Shown here one piece after another: positions 6,602-13,836 of a stretch of DNA of 16,083 bases. Under the pieces are notes generated by a model, which saw only the letters and a list, made by a program, of their open reading frames with translations, made no database searches and was not told the DNA's origin. A program made the translations under genes and the position numbers. The stretch lies in assembly GCA_002729295.1 (NCBI GenBank), contig PBTU01000058.1, forward strand, positions 18,595 through 34,677, in the 5' to 3' direction. This DNA is from Verrucomicrobiales bacterium. GTDB lineage: Bacteria > Verrucomicrobiota > Verrucomicrobiia > Verrucomicrobiales > Akkermansiaceae. Positions within the stretch are counted from its first letter, which is position 1, and the number at the start of each line of letters is the position of its first letter.

Positions 6602-7111
6602 ATGATTCGATTCTTTCTCACCCTCTGCTGCTCCAGCCTTCTTTCGTCCTGCGCAGGATATCGGATTGGCGGTGAAAAGCCGAAGCATCTCGCCTCAGTC
6701 AATTCTCTTTACGTGCCGCTCGCCAAAACACTTACTTTGTTTCCACGTTCGGAGGCCCTCACCACCAACTTTGTCGTCGACGCCATCACCCGGGATGGCA
6801 CTTACAAAATAGGCACCACATCCAATTCTGACGCCACATTGCTCCTCACCCTCGAGGAAATCATATACCGCCAAACGACCTCGGACCGACGGGACACCCT
6901 CCGCTCGGAGGAACTCACCCTCGAAGTGAAAATTAGCTGGCAACTCGTCGACCCAAAACGTCCGGGGAAACCGCTCGAAGAGGGTTCCAATAGCGGGCGC
7001 ACCCGTCTCTTCGTCGACGACAACCTGCAAACTGCCAGGGCCAATGCTCTTCCCGACGCCCTCCACCGCGCCGCTCAATCGATTGTCTCTCGCATCGCCG
7101 ATGGATTCTAA
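6602..7111 (+). CDS. lptE: LPS-assembly lipoprotein LptE-like
   Basis: 169 residues, start ATG 6602, 6 nt after the bamD-like stop; a GGAGG in the end of bamD lies about 13 nt upstream. The signal MIRFFLTLCCSSLLSSC carries a lipobox with lipidated Cys17, followed directly by 'AGYRIGG'. Cys followed by a short 'GYxxG' is the N-terminal signature of the LptE/RlpB family. Further support comes from 'VNSLYVPLAKTLTLFPRSEALTTNFVVDAI', 'SDATLLLTLEEI', 'RSEELTLEVKISWQLVDPKRPGKPL' and the C-terminal 'ALPDALHRAAQSIVSRIADGF', which follow the family's strand and helix order. LptE plugs the LptD barrel and helps place LPS in the outer leaflet. The presence of lptE implies an LPS-bearing outer membrane. 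The sequence is divergent, so the call rests on pattern and context. Confidence 0.7.
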   Translation: MIRFFLTLCCSSLLSSCAGYRIGGEKPKHLASVNSLYVPLAKTLTLFPRSEALTTNFVVDAITRDGTYKIGTTSNSDATLLLTLEEIIYRQTTSDRRDTLRSEELTLEVKISWQLVDPKRPGKPLEEGSNSGRTRLFVDDNLQTARANALPDALHRAAQSIVSRIADGF

Positions 7112-7793
7112 AAACTCTCCACATGTCATCTTCGTCCCCACTCCAATCGGGAATCTCGGCGACATCACCCTGCGGGCCATCGAGACCCTGCGCAAAGCCG
7201 ATCTCATCGCTTGCGAGGACACCCGCCACTCTCTGCGCCTTCTCAACCATCTTGAGATTTCCCGACCACTCATTTCGCTCCACGATCACAACGAGCAACA
7301 TCGCATCCCCGAACTCATCACCCGCATAAAGGGCGGCGAAAAAATCGCCATTATCTCGGACGCCGGCACTCCCTGCCTCTCCGATCCCGGGCACCGCTTT
7401 CTCAAAGCCTGCCGCGATCAAAACGTCGAGTTCACCGTCCTCCCTGGCCCCTCCGCCATCACCACCGCGCTCGTCGCTTCCGGATTTCCACCTCACCCTT
7501 TTTCCTTCCACGGATTCCTTCACGTCAAAAAAGGCAAACGCGGCAAGCAACTGCAAGCCGCTCTTGACTCTGCCGAGACCACTCTCTTCTTTGAATCCCC
7601 CCACCGGCTCCCCTCGACTCTCACCATTCTCAAGGAACTCGCACCCGACACTCCAATCTGCGTTGCCCGCGAATTAACCAAGACTTTCGAAACGCTCCAC
7701 CACGGCACCTCTACCGAACTCGACGCCTACTTTTCCGAACGAAAAGTGAAGGGCGAAATCGTCCTCCTCATTCCTCCCCACTCGGACAGATGA
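7101..7793 (+). CDS. rsmI: 16S rRNA (cytidine-1402-2'-O)-methyltransferase
   Basis: 230 residues from ATG 7101, which overlaps the end of the lptE-like gene by 11 nt. An in-frame ATG at 7044 would add 19 poorly conserved residues, so it is rejected. Tetrapyrrole-methylase-fold motifs are all present: 'VPTPIGNLGDITLRAIETL' (12-30), 'IACEDTR' (36-42), 'ISDAGTPCLSDPG' (85-97), 'VLPGPSAI' (113-120) and 'FFESPHR' (162-168). The protein ends with 'CVARELTKTFETLHHGT' and 'KGEIVLLI', as RsmI does. It uses S-adenosylmethionine to 2'-O-methylate C1402 in the ribosomal P site. The overlap with its neighbours indicates translational coupling in one operon. Confidence 0.95.
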   Translation: MDSKNSPHVIFVPTPIGNLGDITLRAIETLRKADLIACEDTRHSLRLLNHLEISRPLISLHDHNEQHRIPELITRIKGGEKIAIISDAGTPCLSDPGHRFLKACRDQNVEFTVLPGPSAITTALVASGFPPHPFSFHGFLHVKKGKRGKQLQAALDSAETTLFFESPHRLPSTLTILKELAPDTPICVARELTKTFETLHHGTSTELDAYFSERKVKGEIVLLIPPHSDR

Positions 7794-8182
7794 GAGTAGA
7801 CAAATGGCTCTGGTCCATCCGGCTCTATAAAACCCGCGGCCAGGCATCACACGATTGCTCGGCCGGAAAAATTAGACGTGCGGGCAAAGCCCTCAAGTCG
7901 AGCGCGGCCTTAAAAGTTGGCGACTCGATCGAGGTCCCCTCGCCCGACGGTACTTACAAACGTATCATTGAGGTGATCCAGCTCATCGAAAAACGCGTCG
8001 GGGCTCCCCTCGCCCGCGAAGCATACAACGACAATACGCCAGGTGAAATCCTGGCCGAAGCCGAGCGCCGTCGGCTAGCTAATAGAAAAAACCGCGAGCA
8101 ACGCCGGGAAGGCGATCAAGGCCGCCTCACCAAACGCAAACGCCGCCAATGGGCAGAAGGCGAGAGCGGAGGATTTTTCTAA
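7790..8182 (+). CDS. hslR: S4-domain RNA-binding protein, Hsp15/HslR-like
   Basis: 130 residues, start ATG 7790 in an ATGA overlap with the rsmI stop, so translation is probably coupled. The S4 domain occupies roughly residues 1-60: 'MRVDKWLWSIRLYKTRGQAS', 'CSAGKIRRAGK' and 'LKVGDSIEV', the standard S4 pattern of Hsp15. The C-terminal third is strongly basic and probably helical ('AEAERRRLANRKNREQRR', 'TKRKRRQWAEGE'), as expected for a protein that contacts rRNA. E. coli Hsp15 rescues free 50S subunits that carry stalled nascent chains; that role is inferred here. It is the last gene of the + strand operon and converges with the exported Gfo/Idh gene. I see no clear intrinsic terminator in the 36 nt between them. 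Confidence 0.85.
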   Translation: MRVDKWLWSIRLYKTRGQASHDCSAGKIRRAGKALKSSAALKVGDSIEVPSPDGTYKRIIEVIQLIEKRVGAPLAREAYNDNTPGEILAEAERRRLANRKNREQRREGDQGRLTKRKRRQWAEGESGGFF

Positions 8183-8218
8183 TTCACAAAACGCAGTCAC
8201 ACATTAGCCCCGGGCCAA

Positions 8219-9181
8219 CTATTTTCCGGCCTTTTTGAGAACATCTGCGATCAGCACAGTCTTCCCATTCTGACGCTTGCTCTCGTCGGCCGCCTCCATG
8301 AAGGCGAAGAGTTCGATGGTTTCCCCCGCGGAGACGGGCGGCTTTCTGGTTTTGAAAAACTTGACCACTTCCGCAACGAGAGGCTGATAGCCGTCAAAAG
8401 ATCCGACCTTGGCCTCGCCTTTTTCGCCTTTAGCAATTCCCGAGTATCCCTTCCCTTCCAAAAAGATTCCGGTGCGATTTCCCTTCCAGATTCCCGTCAC
8501 CACAATTTTCCCTTCTTCGGTCGTGCTTCGAATGACCGACTCGCAGCCTCTCCCCATCACAGTGAATAACGCCTCACATCCATGCACGCCATACCAGAAG
8601 AGATCCGGATGATGTTCTTCAATCTTCGCCGGACTGCTGGTCTGAGCTGAAAGCACTTTTCCAATCGCACCATTCCTCACCGCCTGAGTCGCTTTTCCAT
8701 ATCGTAGAGACGACGACGAAAACACCGGAACCTTGGCCGCTTGGGCCAATCGAAATATCTCCAGAACATCCCCCAAAGATCCACCCATCGGCTTATCGAG
8801 GTAGAGGATCTTCTTGGCCGCGATCACCTTGCGAGCTTGCTCCAAATGCGGGCGGCCGTCGACCGACTCAATCATCACTGCGTCGACATTCTTGCAGAGT
8901 TCTTCGATGGTGTCATAAATCTTCACCCCATACTTCTCTTGAAGAGTTTTGGTATAGCCATCGACCCGCGAAGCGCTCGACTCGATATCCGGGCTCCCGC
9001 CTTTGAAGGCCGCAATCACTCTCGCTCCAGAGACATGGCCTTTCGCCTCGGGATTATTAATCGTCTCGGTGAAGGCCACTACATGTGAAGTATCGAGACC
9101 AATCATTCCAATCCGGATGACTTCCGCTTCCCCCGAAATAACCATTCCCAAACAAGCCAAAATTTTTCCAATTCGTCTCAT
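8219..9181 (-). CDS. Exported Gfo/Idh/MocA family oxidoreductase
   Basis: 320 residues, start ATG 9181-9179, one base after the stop of the upstream transporter gene (TAAG-ATG). The N-terminus MRRIGKILACLGMVISGEA has a basic start and a hydrophobic core, so it looks like a signal peptide with cleavage near residues 19-20. The Rossmann start follows: 'VIRIGMIGLDTSHV', with GLDTSH in place of the usual GxGxxG, a variant seen in Gfo/Idh proteins of this kind. 'VDAVMIESVDGRPH' and 'YLDKPMGG' (Asp-Lys-Pro at 129-131, equivalent to the conserved EKP) define the family. A short C-terminal half contains 'LFWYGVHGCEALFTVMG'. It probably oxidises a sugar, polyol or derivative with NAD(P). How the cofactor is supplied if the enzyme is exported is unclear. 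It is the last of three tightly packed genes. Confidence 0.85.
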   Translation of the reverse strand: MRRIGKILACLGMVISGEAEVIRIGMIGLDTSHVVAFTETINNPEAKGHVSGARVIAAFKGGSPDIESSASRVDGYTKTLQEKYGVKIYDTIEELCKNVDAVMIESVDGRPHLEQARKVIAAKKILYLDKPMGGSLGDVLEIFRLAQAAKVPVFSSSSLRYGKATQAVRNGAIGKVLSAQTSSPAKIEEHHPDLFWYGVHGCEALFTVMGRGCESVIRSTTEEGKIVVTGIWKGNRTGIFLEGKGYSGIAKGEKGEAKVGSFDGYQPLVAEVVKFFKTRKPPVSAGETIELFAFMEAADESKRQNGKTVLIADVLKKAGK

Positions 9182-9182
9182 C

Positions 9183-10433
9183 TTATAATCCTAGTTTGTC
9201 TAACACAGCAATGGTCGTGCGGATAGCTAACGCCACCGCGACAACCAATCCCGCCCATCCTAAATTAATGATCCAGGCAGGAACCTTTCGCTCCCCTGTT
9301 AAATCAGGTCGGGTTCCGAGGTAAAGTAAAGCCGCAGCCAAAGCCGGAATCCCCAAAACCGTGAGCGCCTGCGCGAAGATAATCAGGTTCACCGTGCTGT
9401 CCTTGTCACTCAAGGTCAATAAAGCCACCACCATCCCGCTCAGCAGAGCAACAGTGGTCAATCGCAAGGTCCAACCTTCTCCCAACCGCGACCCCGTCCC
9501 CAACGAATCCGAAAAAACCGTTCCCCCAATCAGGGCATTCACCAAAAACGAACTAAAGGCCCCCGCAAAAATCCCTAGGCAAAAAATCACCTTCGCCCAA
9601 GAACCGAACAAGGGCTGTAGCTGCACTGCCACTTCTCCAACATTGCCCAAGGCCACCGGCTCCGGCCAGCCGTAAAACACCCGGGTGGCCGTCATCAGAA
9701 TCACGATCGTCAACAGCCCCATCACGCTAATGCTCAATGCCGAATCCTTCAATCCCCTTCCCGTATCGAGTAACTTCCACCCTTTTTCCTTCACCAAATA
9801 AGCCTGATAAAAAGCCCCACCCACCGAAAATGTCGTCCCCATCAATCCAAGCAACACCATCATGTCTGGTACTTGTGTCGACTCCACCGGCACGTATTTC
9901 TGTGGAGAAGAAAAAACGACAACGAAGTTAACCAGAAATGCCACCACCATCAAACCGATGAGAATCTTCATCAACGACTCAATGGATTGGTAAAGATAGC
10001 GCTTCCAGTAGAGACAAAAAATCACCAAGGCATTGAATGAGATCAAGATGATCGCCGGAGTCGCCCCGTCCATGAGCGAAAAATCCTCCGACTCAAACAA
10101 TGGAGCAATCCCTGCAACAATCGCGACATTATTGGAAAATTGAAAAATCGCCACCAAACCAAAAACAATTACACCCACCACCACCGCCGCCGGCCTACCC
10201 AATCTCCTCGCCAACTGATCACACGGACTGTCATCATAAATTACCCCTATCCTTCCCGCCAAAGCCACCATCCCAAACATCAGCACCACCGCGAGAACAA
10301 TCGCGACAATCGCCGGGTATCCGAATTGCGCCCCTACCTTAGAACTCGTCAAAATACTCCCGGGCCCTAACACGACCGCCGCAACGATAATGGCCGGACC
10401 GAAGGAATTCAGAAGTTGTTTGAAACGGTTCAT
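9183..10433 (-). CDS. Nramp-fold membrane transporter lacking canonical metal motifs
   Basis: 416 residues with about 11 membrane helices, start ATG 10433-10431 directly after the TAG of the upstream gene. Helix 1, 'GPAIIVAAVVLGPGSILTSS' followed by 'KVGAQFGY', aligns with the start of Nramp/MntH proteins, where the motif is DPGN; here it reads GPGS. Helix 6, 'LMGTTFSVGGAFYQAYLVKEKGW', aligns with the canonical 'ATVMPHNLYLHSALV', but the Met-Pro-His-Asn is replaced by Ser-Val-Gly-Gly. The Asp, Asn and Met metal ligands known from Nramp structures are therefore absent. 'GIFAGAFSSFLVNALIGG' and the general helix pattern support the Nramp/LeuT fold. The substrate is unknown. Two flanking Gfo/Idh oxidoreductases suggest an organic substrate, a metal unlike manganese, or an ion that supports their pathway. 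Fold call good, substrate unknown. Confidence 0.8.
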   Translation of the reverse strand: MNRFKQLLNSFGPAIIVAAVVLGPGSILTSSKVGAQFGYPAIVAIVLAVVLMFGMVALAGRIGVIYDDSPCDQLARRLGRPAAVVVGVIVFGLVAIFQFSNNVAIVAGIAPLFESEDFSLMDGATPAIILISFNALVIFCLYWKRYLYQSIESLMKILIGLMVVAFLVNFVVVFSSPQKYVPVESTQVPDMMVLLGLMGTTFSVGGAFYQAYLVKEKGWKLLDTGRGLKDSALSISVMGLLTIVILMTATRVFYGWPEPVALGNVGEVAVQLQPLFGSWAKVIFCLGIFAGAFSSFLVNALIGGTVFSDSLGTGSRLGEGWTLRLTTVALLSGMVVALLTLSDKDSTVNLIIFAQALTVLGIPALAAALLYLGTRPDLTGERKVPAWIINLGWAGLVVAVALAIRTTIAVLDKLGL

Positions 10434-11567
10434 CTAGGAAGTCTTGTTAAAATGAGCTCTCGCCTCTTCACGATCCAAGGGCAACTCTACCGGTTGCCCC
10501 TTCGCCACCGAAAGCAAAATCGCCCAGCCCAATTCCGCGGTAGAGGCTGAATTCACAAAACTCAAAAACGACTGCTCGCCCTTGCGCACGCAATCGATGA
10601 AGTGCTCCACACAGGAACCGGTCTGGTGCTCCATGACATCTCCGCTGTCAGGAGTCGTCGTCTCGTCGCCCCAGAAATGATCAAGCGAACGTCCCTCATC
10701 GAGCGGATAAACCCACTCCTTTCTCGTCTCGCTCTCGGACCAGTAGCGCACCTTGTGCGAACGCTCGAGATAGCTGTCAAAAATGAAGCCACCCTTCGTG
10801 CCATGAATGTTGTGATAGGCATCGTAACCATTCGCCTGATCGACATTCCCAAAACAAAGCCCGGTAGCTCCATTGCTGAAAGTCACGTGGATATTGTAAA
10901 TCACATCCGCCTCAAAAGCGCGCGTTTGCTCTCCGCTGGCGGTGGCGTAAACCTGCACTGGCGTCGCGCCCTGAGCCGCCATGATATTCAGCATCACACT
11001 GAGAGCGTGGATGATTCCCATTCCTATGGCATCGCCCATGATCTCACGGCTCAGCTTCCACACCTTGTCTTCCGCAATGTTAATCGGATGCCGGTAGTTC
11101 ACCTGCAGCTGCGTGATCGTTCCAAAGGCGTCGCGTTTCACCATCTCTTGCAAGCGATGCTCCATCGAATCGAAATTCATTAGGTAGTTGACGTAAGTGA
11201 TCAACTCGGGATGCGCCTGAGCCAACTCAAGTTGATTTTCGAAATCAACGAAGGTCGTCGAGCAAGGCTTCTCACAAAAGACATGCTTTCCCGCTTCCAA
11301 AGCCGCGATCGATTGCAGACCGTGCGAACTATTCGGGCTGCATAGAAAAACGCCATCGATTTCTGGATTCGCCAGCATCGCCGCGTAATCCTCATAAAAT
11401 GCCGATTCCGGTAACCCGATCTTCGCGAGCGATTCGACACCATTCCCCCGAGACCGTTGATGCAAAGCCACCACCTCAGCCTCCGGGTGCTCCGTCAACC
11501 GCTGCATCAAGGTGGATCCCATCCACCCTGCTCCGACAAATCCAATTCGAGTAAGCCCGCTGCTCAT
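10434..11567 (-). CDS. Cytosolic Gfo/Idh/MocA family oxidoreductase
   Basis: 377 residues from ATG 11567. A TTG at 11621 would add 18 residues that do not fit the family, so it is rejected. The Rossmann motif is canonical: 'RIGFVGAGWMGSTLMQ' with GAGWMG at residues 12-17. 'GVFLCSPNSSH' and 'HVFCEKPCS' (Glu-Lys-Pro at 99-101, with the catalytic-site Lys) follow. The C-terminal alpha/beta domain includes 'GDAIGMGIIHALSVMLNIM' and 'NIHGTKGGFIFDSYLERSHKVRYWSES', typical of dehydrogenases acting on inositols, sugars or sugar acids. There is no signal peptide, unlike the second family member two genes downstream. Its TAG abuts the ATG of the transporter gene, so translation is coupled. The substrate cannot be read from the sequence. 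Confidence 0.9.
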   Translation of the reverse strand: MSSGLTRIGFVGAGWMGSTLMQRLTEHPEAEVVALHQRSRGNGVESLAKIGLPESAFYEDYAAMLANPEIDGVFLCSPNSSHGLQSIAALEAGKHVFCEKPCSTTFVDFENQLELAQAHPELITYVNYLMNFDSMEHRLQEMVKRDAFGTITQLQVNYRHPINIAEDKVWKLSREIMGDAIGMGIIHALSVMLNIMAAQGATPVQVYATASGEQTRAFEADVIYNIHVTFSNGATGLCFGNVDQANGYDAYHNIHGTKGGFIFDSYLERSHKVRYWSESETRKEWVYPLDEGRSLDHFWGDETTTPDSGDVMEHQTGSCVEHFIDCVRKGEQSFLSFVNSASTAELGWAILLSVAKGQPVELPLDREEARAHFNKTS

Positions 11568-11656
11568 GAGCGGAGCATTCTGAACGAGCTCCCCCCAACG
11601 AAAAGAAAACAAATCCTCCAAATTTTGAGCTCAGAACGGAACCTCCCAGAAAAGCC

Positions 11657-11684
11657 ACTGTAATCCCTATAAACTATGAAGCAA
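11657..11684 (-). promoter_or_regulatory. Weak candidate promoter for the Gfo/Idh-transporter operon
   Basis: On the minus strand TTGCTT (11684-11679) and TACAGT (11662-11657) are 16 nt apart, about 90 nt upstream of ATG 11567. The matches to sigma70 consensus are 3/6 and 4/6, so this is only a candidate. Confidence 0.2.
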
Positions 11685-11768
11685 AAAGCTCTCATCACTC
11701 ACTTTCTCGGCGACGGATTCATGCCTTGGATGATACTGACCCTCGCTCTTTTCCACCTTTACAGCTGA
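11676..11768 (+). CDS. Possible 30-residue small membrane protein
   Basis: An ATG-to-TGA frame encodes 30 residues: a basic start (MKQK), then 'GDGFMPWMILTLALFHLYS', which is hydrophobic enough to form one membrane helix. It sits in the 274-nt gap between the Gfo/Idh operon and groEL, on the opposite strand to both. The AT-rich stretch TATAAACT lies just upstream, with no clear Shine-Dalgarno sequence. Only the composition supports it; conservation in related genomes would decide. Confidence 0.25.
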   Translation: MKQKALITHFLGDGFMPWMILTLALFHLYS

Positions 11769-11784
11769 CTTCTGAATTTCTCCC

Positions 11785-11818
11785 AAAAAAAAGCCGGACG
11801 GTTTCCCGTCCGGCTTTT
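11785..11818 (-). terminator. Intrinsic terminator of the chaperone cluster
   Basis: A perfect 9-bp GC-rich stem, GCCGGACGG (11793-11801) with CCGTCCGGC (11806-11814), closes a 4-nt loop. On the minus strand it is followed by eight T residues (11792-11785), the classic rho-independent layout, 24 nt past the groEL stop. On the + strand four T residues follow the hairpin, so weaker bidirectional termination is possible. Confidence 0.92.
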
Positions 11819-11841
11819 GAAGGTTGTTTGGAAGCAGCGAC

Positions 11842-13473
11842 TTACATCATGCCGCCCATGCCACCGTGGTCGTGTCCGTGACCGGCATCAGCAGGCTCAG
11901 GCTCGGGGATGTCGGTGATGAGAGCTTCAGTGGTAAGAAGAAGTCCGGAGATGGACGCTGCGTTCTGAAGAGCAGAACGAGTGACCTTGGTCGGATCAAC
12001 CACACCAGCTTCGATGAGGTCAACATACTCGCCAGTTGCAACGTTGTAGCCGTTGTTTCCGGACTCGTTTTTGACGTGCTCAACAATGAGCGCGCCTTCG
12101 ATTCCAGCGTTGGCTGCAAGCTGACGAAGTGGAGACTCGATGGCAGAAACAATAATGTCCGCACCAGTGGCTTCGTCGCCGGAAAGACCGAGGTCTCCGA
12201 CTTGCGAAGTAGCACGGATCAGAGCGGTTCCACCTCCTGGAACGATGCCTTCCTCAACCGCAGCGCGGGTAGCGTGAAGAGCATCTTCAACACGAGCTTT
12301 CTTCTCTTTCATTTCAGATTCGGTGGCAGCACCAACGTTGATCACTGCAACACCGCCGGCGAGCTTGGCAAGACGCTCCTGAAGCTTCTCACGATCGTAG
12401 TCGGAAGTGGTATCGTCAATCTGTTTACGGATCTGGTTGACGCGGCCGGAGATTGCTTCGGATCCACCTCCACCTTCAACAATGACAGTGTCGTCTTTGC
12501 TGATGGTCACGCGCTTGGCCTCTCCGAGGTCTTCTAGCTCGATGTTCTCTAGCTTGATGCCGAGATCTTCGGTGATACAACGTCCGCCGGTGAGAACCGC
12601 GATGTCTTCGAGCATGGCCTTACGGCGGTCTCCGAATCCGGGAGCCTTGACGGCTGCGATGTTGAGGGTGCCGCGAAGCTTGTTCACGACGAGAGCAGCG
12701 AGAGCTTCTCCTTCGACGTCTTCGGCAATGATGAGGAGAGGACGACCGGTCTTGGCAATTTTCTCGAGCACTGGGAGGAGGTCCTTGAGGTTAGAAACCT
12801 TCTTCTCATTGATGAGGATGTAGGCGTTTTCAAGGTTAGACTCCATGGTGTCAGGATCAGTGACGAAGTATGGGGAGAGATACCCTTTGTCGAACTGCAT
12901 TCCCTCAACAACGTCGAGAGTGGTTTCGATGCCTTTGGCTTCCTCCACCGTGATGGTGCCATCCTTACCGACCTTGTCCATGGCCTCTGCGATAATATTG
13001 CCGATCTCGACATCCCAGTTAGCGGAAACGGTAGCGACCTGCGCGATTTCCTTTGAATCGGAGACCTCCTTGGAAATGTCAGCAAGCTGGGCCACGATGG
13101 CTTCAGCTGCTTTCATGATGCCTCGCTGAAGGCTGATTGGGTTGGCTCCGGCAGTCACGTTGCGAAGACCTTCTTTGTAGATGGCTTCGGCGAGCACGGT
13201 AGCGGTAGTTGTTCCGTCACCAGCGATGTCGGATGTCTTGGAGGAAACCTCCTTGATAAGCTGTGCGCCCATGTTCTCGTAGGGATCATCGAGCTCGATT
13301 TCCTTGGCAACAGAGACACCGTCTTTGGTGACTGTTGGGGAACCGAACTTCTTGTCGAGAATTACGTTACGACCTGACGGTCCGAGGGTTGCTTTGACCG
13401 CGCGTGCGAGTTTTTCGACACCATGAAGGAGTGCCTGACGGGCTGCTTCGTCGAATTGGAGTTGTTTAGCCAT
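11842..13473 (-). CDS. groL: Chaperonin GroEL (Hsp60)
   Basis: 543 residues, start ATG 13473-13471. GroEL forms the double-ring ATP-driven folding chamber in the cytosol. Family features are the N-terminal 'AKQLQFDEAARQALLHGVEKLARAVKATLGPSGRNV', the nucleotide-binding GDGTTT motif (residues 85-90, with the catalytic Asp86), 'AAVKAPGFGDRRKAMLEDIA' and 'ALHATRAAVEEGIVPGGGTAL'. The length is standard. The flexible tail ends in 'GHGHDHGGMGGMM', a GGM tail with extra His residues. The gene follows groES after 36 nt. The leader (CTAGAAATACCACTACA) has no recognisable Shine-Dalgarno sequence although the gene is usually among the most highly expressed. No CIRCE element is present nearby. A strong terminator follows. 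Confidence 0.98.
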   Translation of the reverse strand: MAKQLQFDEAARQALLHGVEKLARAVKATLGPSGRNVILDKKFGSPTVTKDGVSVAKEIELDDPYENMGAQLIKEVSSKTSDIAGDGTTTATVLAEAIYKEGLRNVTAGANPISLQRGIMKAAEAIVAQLADISKEVSDSKEIAQVATVSANWDVEIGNIIAEAMDKVGKDGTITVEEAKGIETTLDVVEGMQFDKGYLSPYFVTDPDTMESNLENAYILINEKKVSNLKDLLPVLEKIAKTGRPLLIIAEDVEGEALAALVVNKLRGTLNIAAVKAPGFGDRRKAMLEDIAVLTGGRCITEDLGIKLENIELEDLGEAKRVTISKDDTVIVEGGGGSEAISGRVNQIRKQIDDTTSDYDREKLQERLAKLAGGVAVINVGAATESEMKEKKARVEDALHATRAAVEEGIVPGGGTALIRATSQVGDLGLSGDEATGADIIVSAIESPLRQLAANAGIEGALIVEHVKNESGNNGYNVATGEYVDLIEAGVVDPTKVTRSALQNAASISGLLLTTEALITDIPEPEPADAGHGHDHGGMGGMM

Positions 13474-13509
13474 TGTAGTGGTATTTCTAGTGTTTAATCG
13501 TTTGAGAAA

Positions 13510-13803
13510 TTAGTCAGTGAGGACACCAAGGATGTCCGCCTGAGAGAGAATGAGGAGATCTTCGCCGTCAACTTTGACGTCGGTGCCACCGTATTTTGAG
13601 ATAAGAACCTTGTCGCCGACAGCAACGTCAAAGACGATGTCTTTGCCGTTTTCGTCGGTTCCGCCGGTGCCGAGTCCGGTCACTTCAGCTTCCTGGGGTT
13701 TTTCCTGAGCAGAGTCAGGAAGGACAATGCCTCCTGCGCTTACTGCTTCTGCTTCGAGCCGCTTCACGAGGACGCGGTTTCCGAGTGGTTTAATACTAGC
13801 CAT
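13510..13803 (-). CDS. groS: Co-chaperonin GroES (Hsp10)
   Basis: 97 residues, start ATG 13803-13801. GroES is the heptameric lid of the GroEL chamber. It has the family start 'SIKPLGNRVLVKRLEAE', a mobile loop at about residues 17-33 containing the Ile-Val-Leu (26-28) that docks on GroEL, then 'GDKVLISKYGGTDVKVDGEDLLILSQADILGVL'. It lies between dnaK (59 nt upstream) and groEL (36 nt downstream). Its leader is A-rich (AATAAAAACAAAAAACA) without a Shine-Dalgarno motif. A perfect 18-nt palindrome stands between the dnaK stop and this leader. Confidence 0.97.
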   Translation of the reverse strand: MASIKPLGNRVLVKRLEAEAVSAGGIVLPDSAQEKPQEAEVTGLGTGGTDENGKDIVFDVAVGDKVLISKYGGTDVKVDGEDLLILSQADILGVLTD

Positions 13804-13836
13804 TGTTTTTTGTTTTTATTGTTTGTGGTTGGTTTT

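Noticed and set aside
11824..12537. Long + strand frame opposite groEL
   Set aside because: Antisense shadow of a highly biased coding sequence; no protein-like motifs or start signals.
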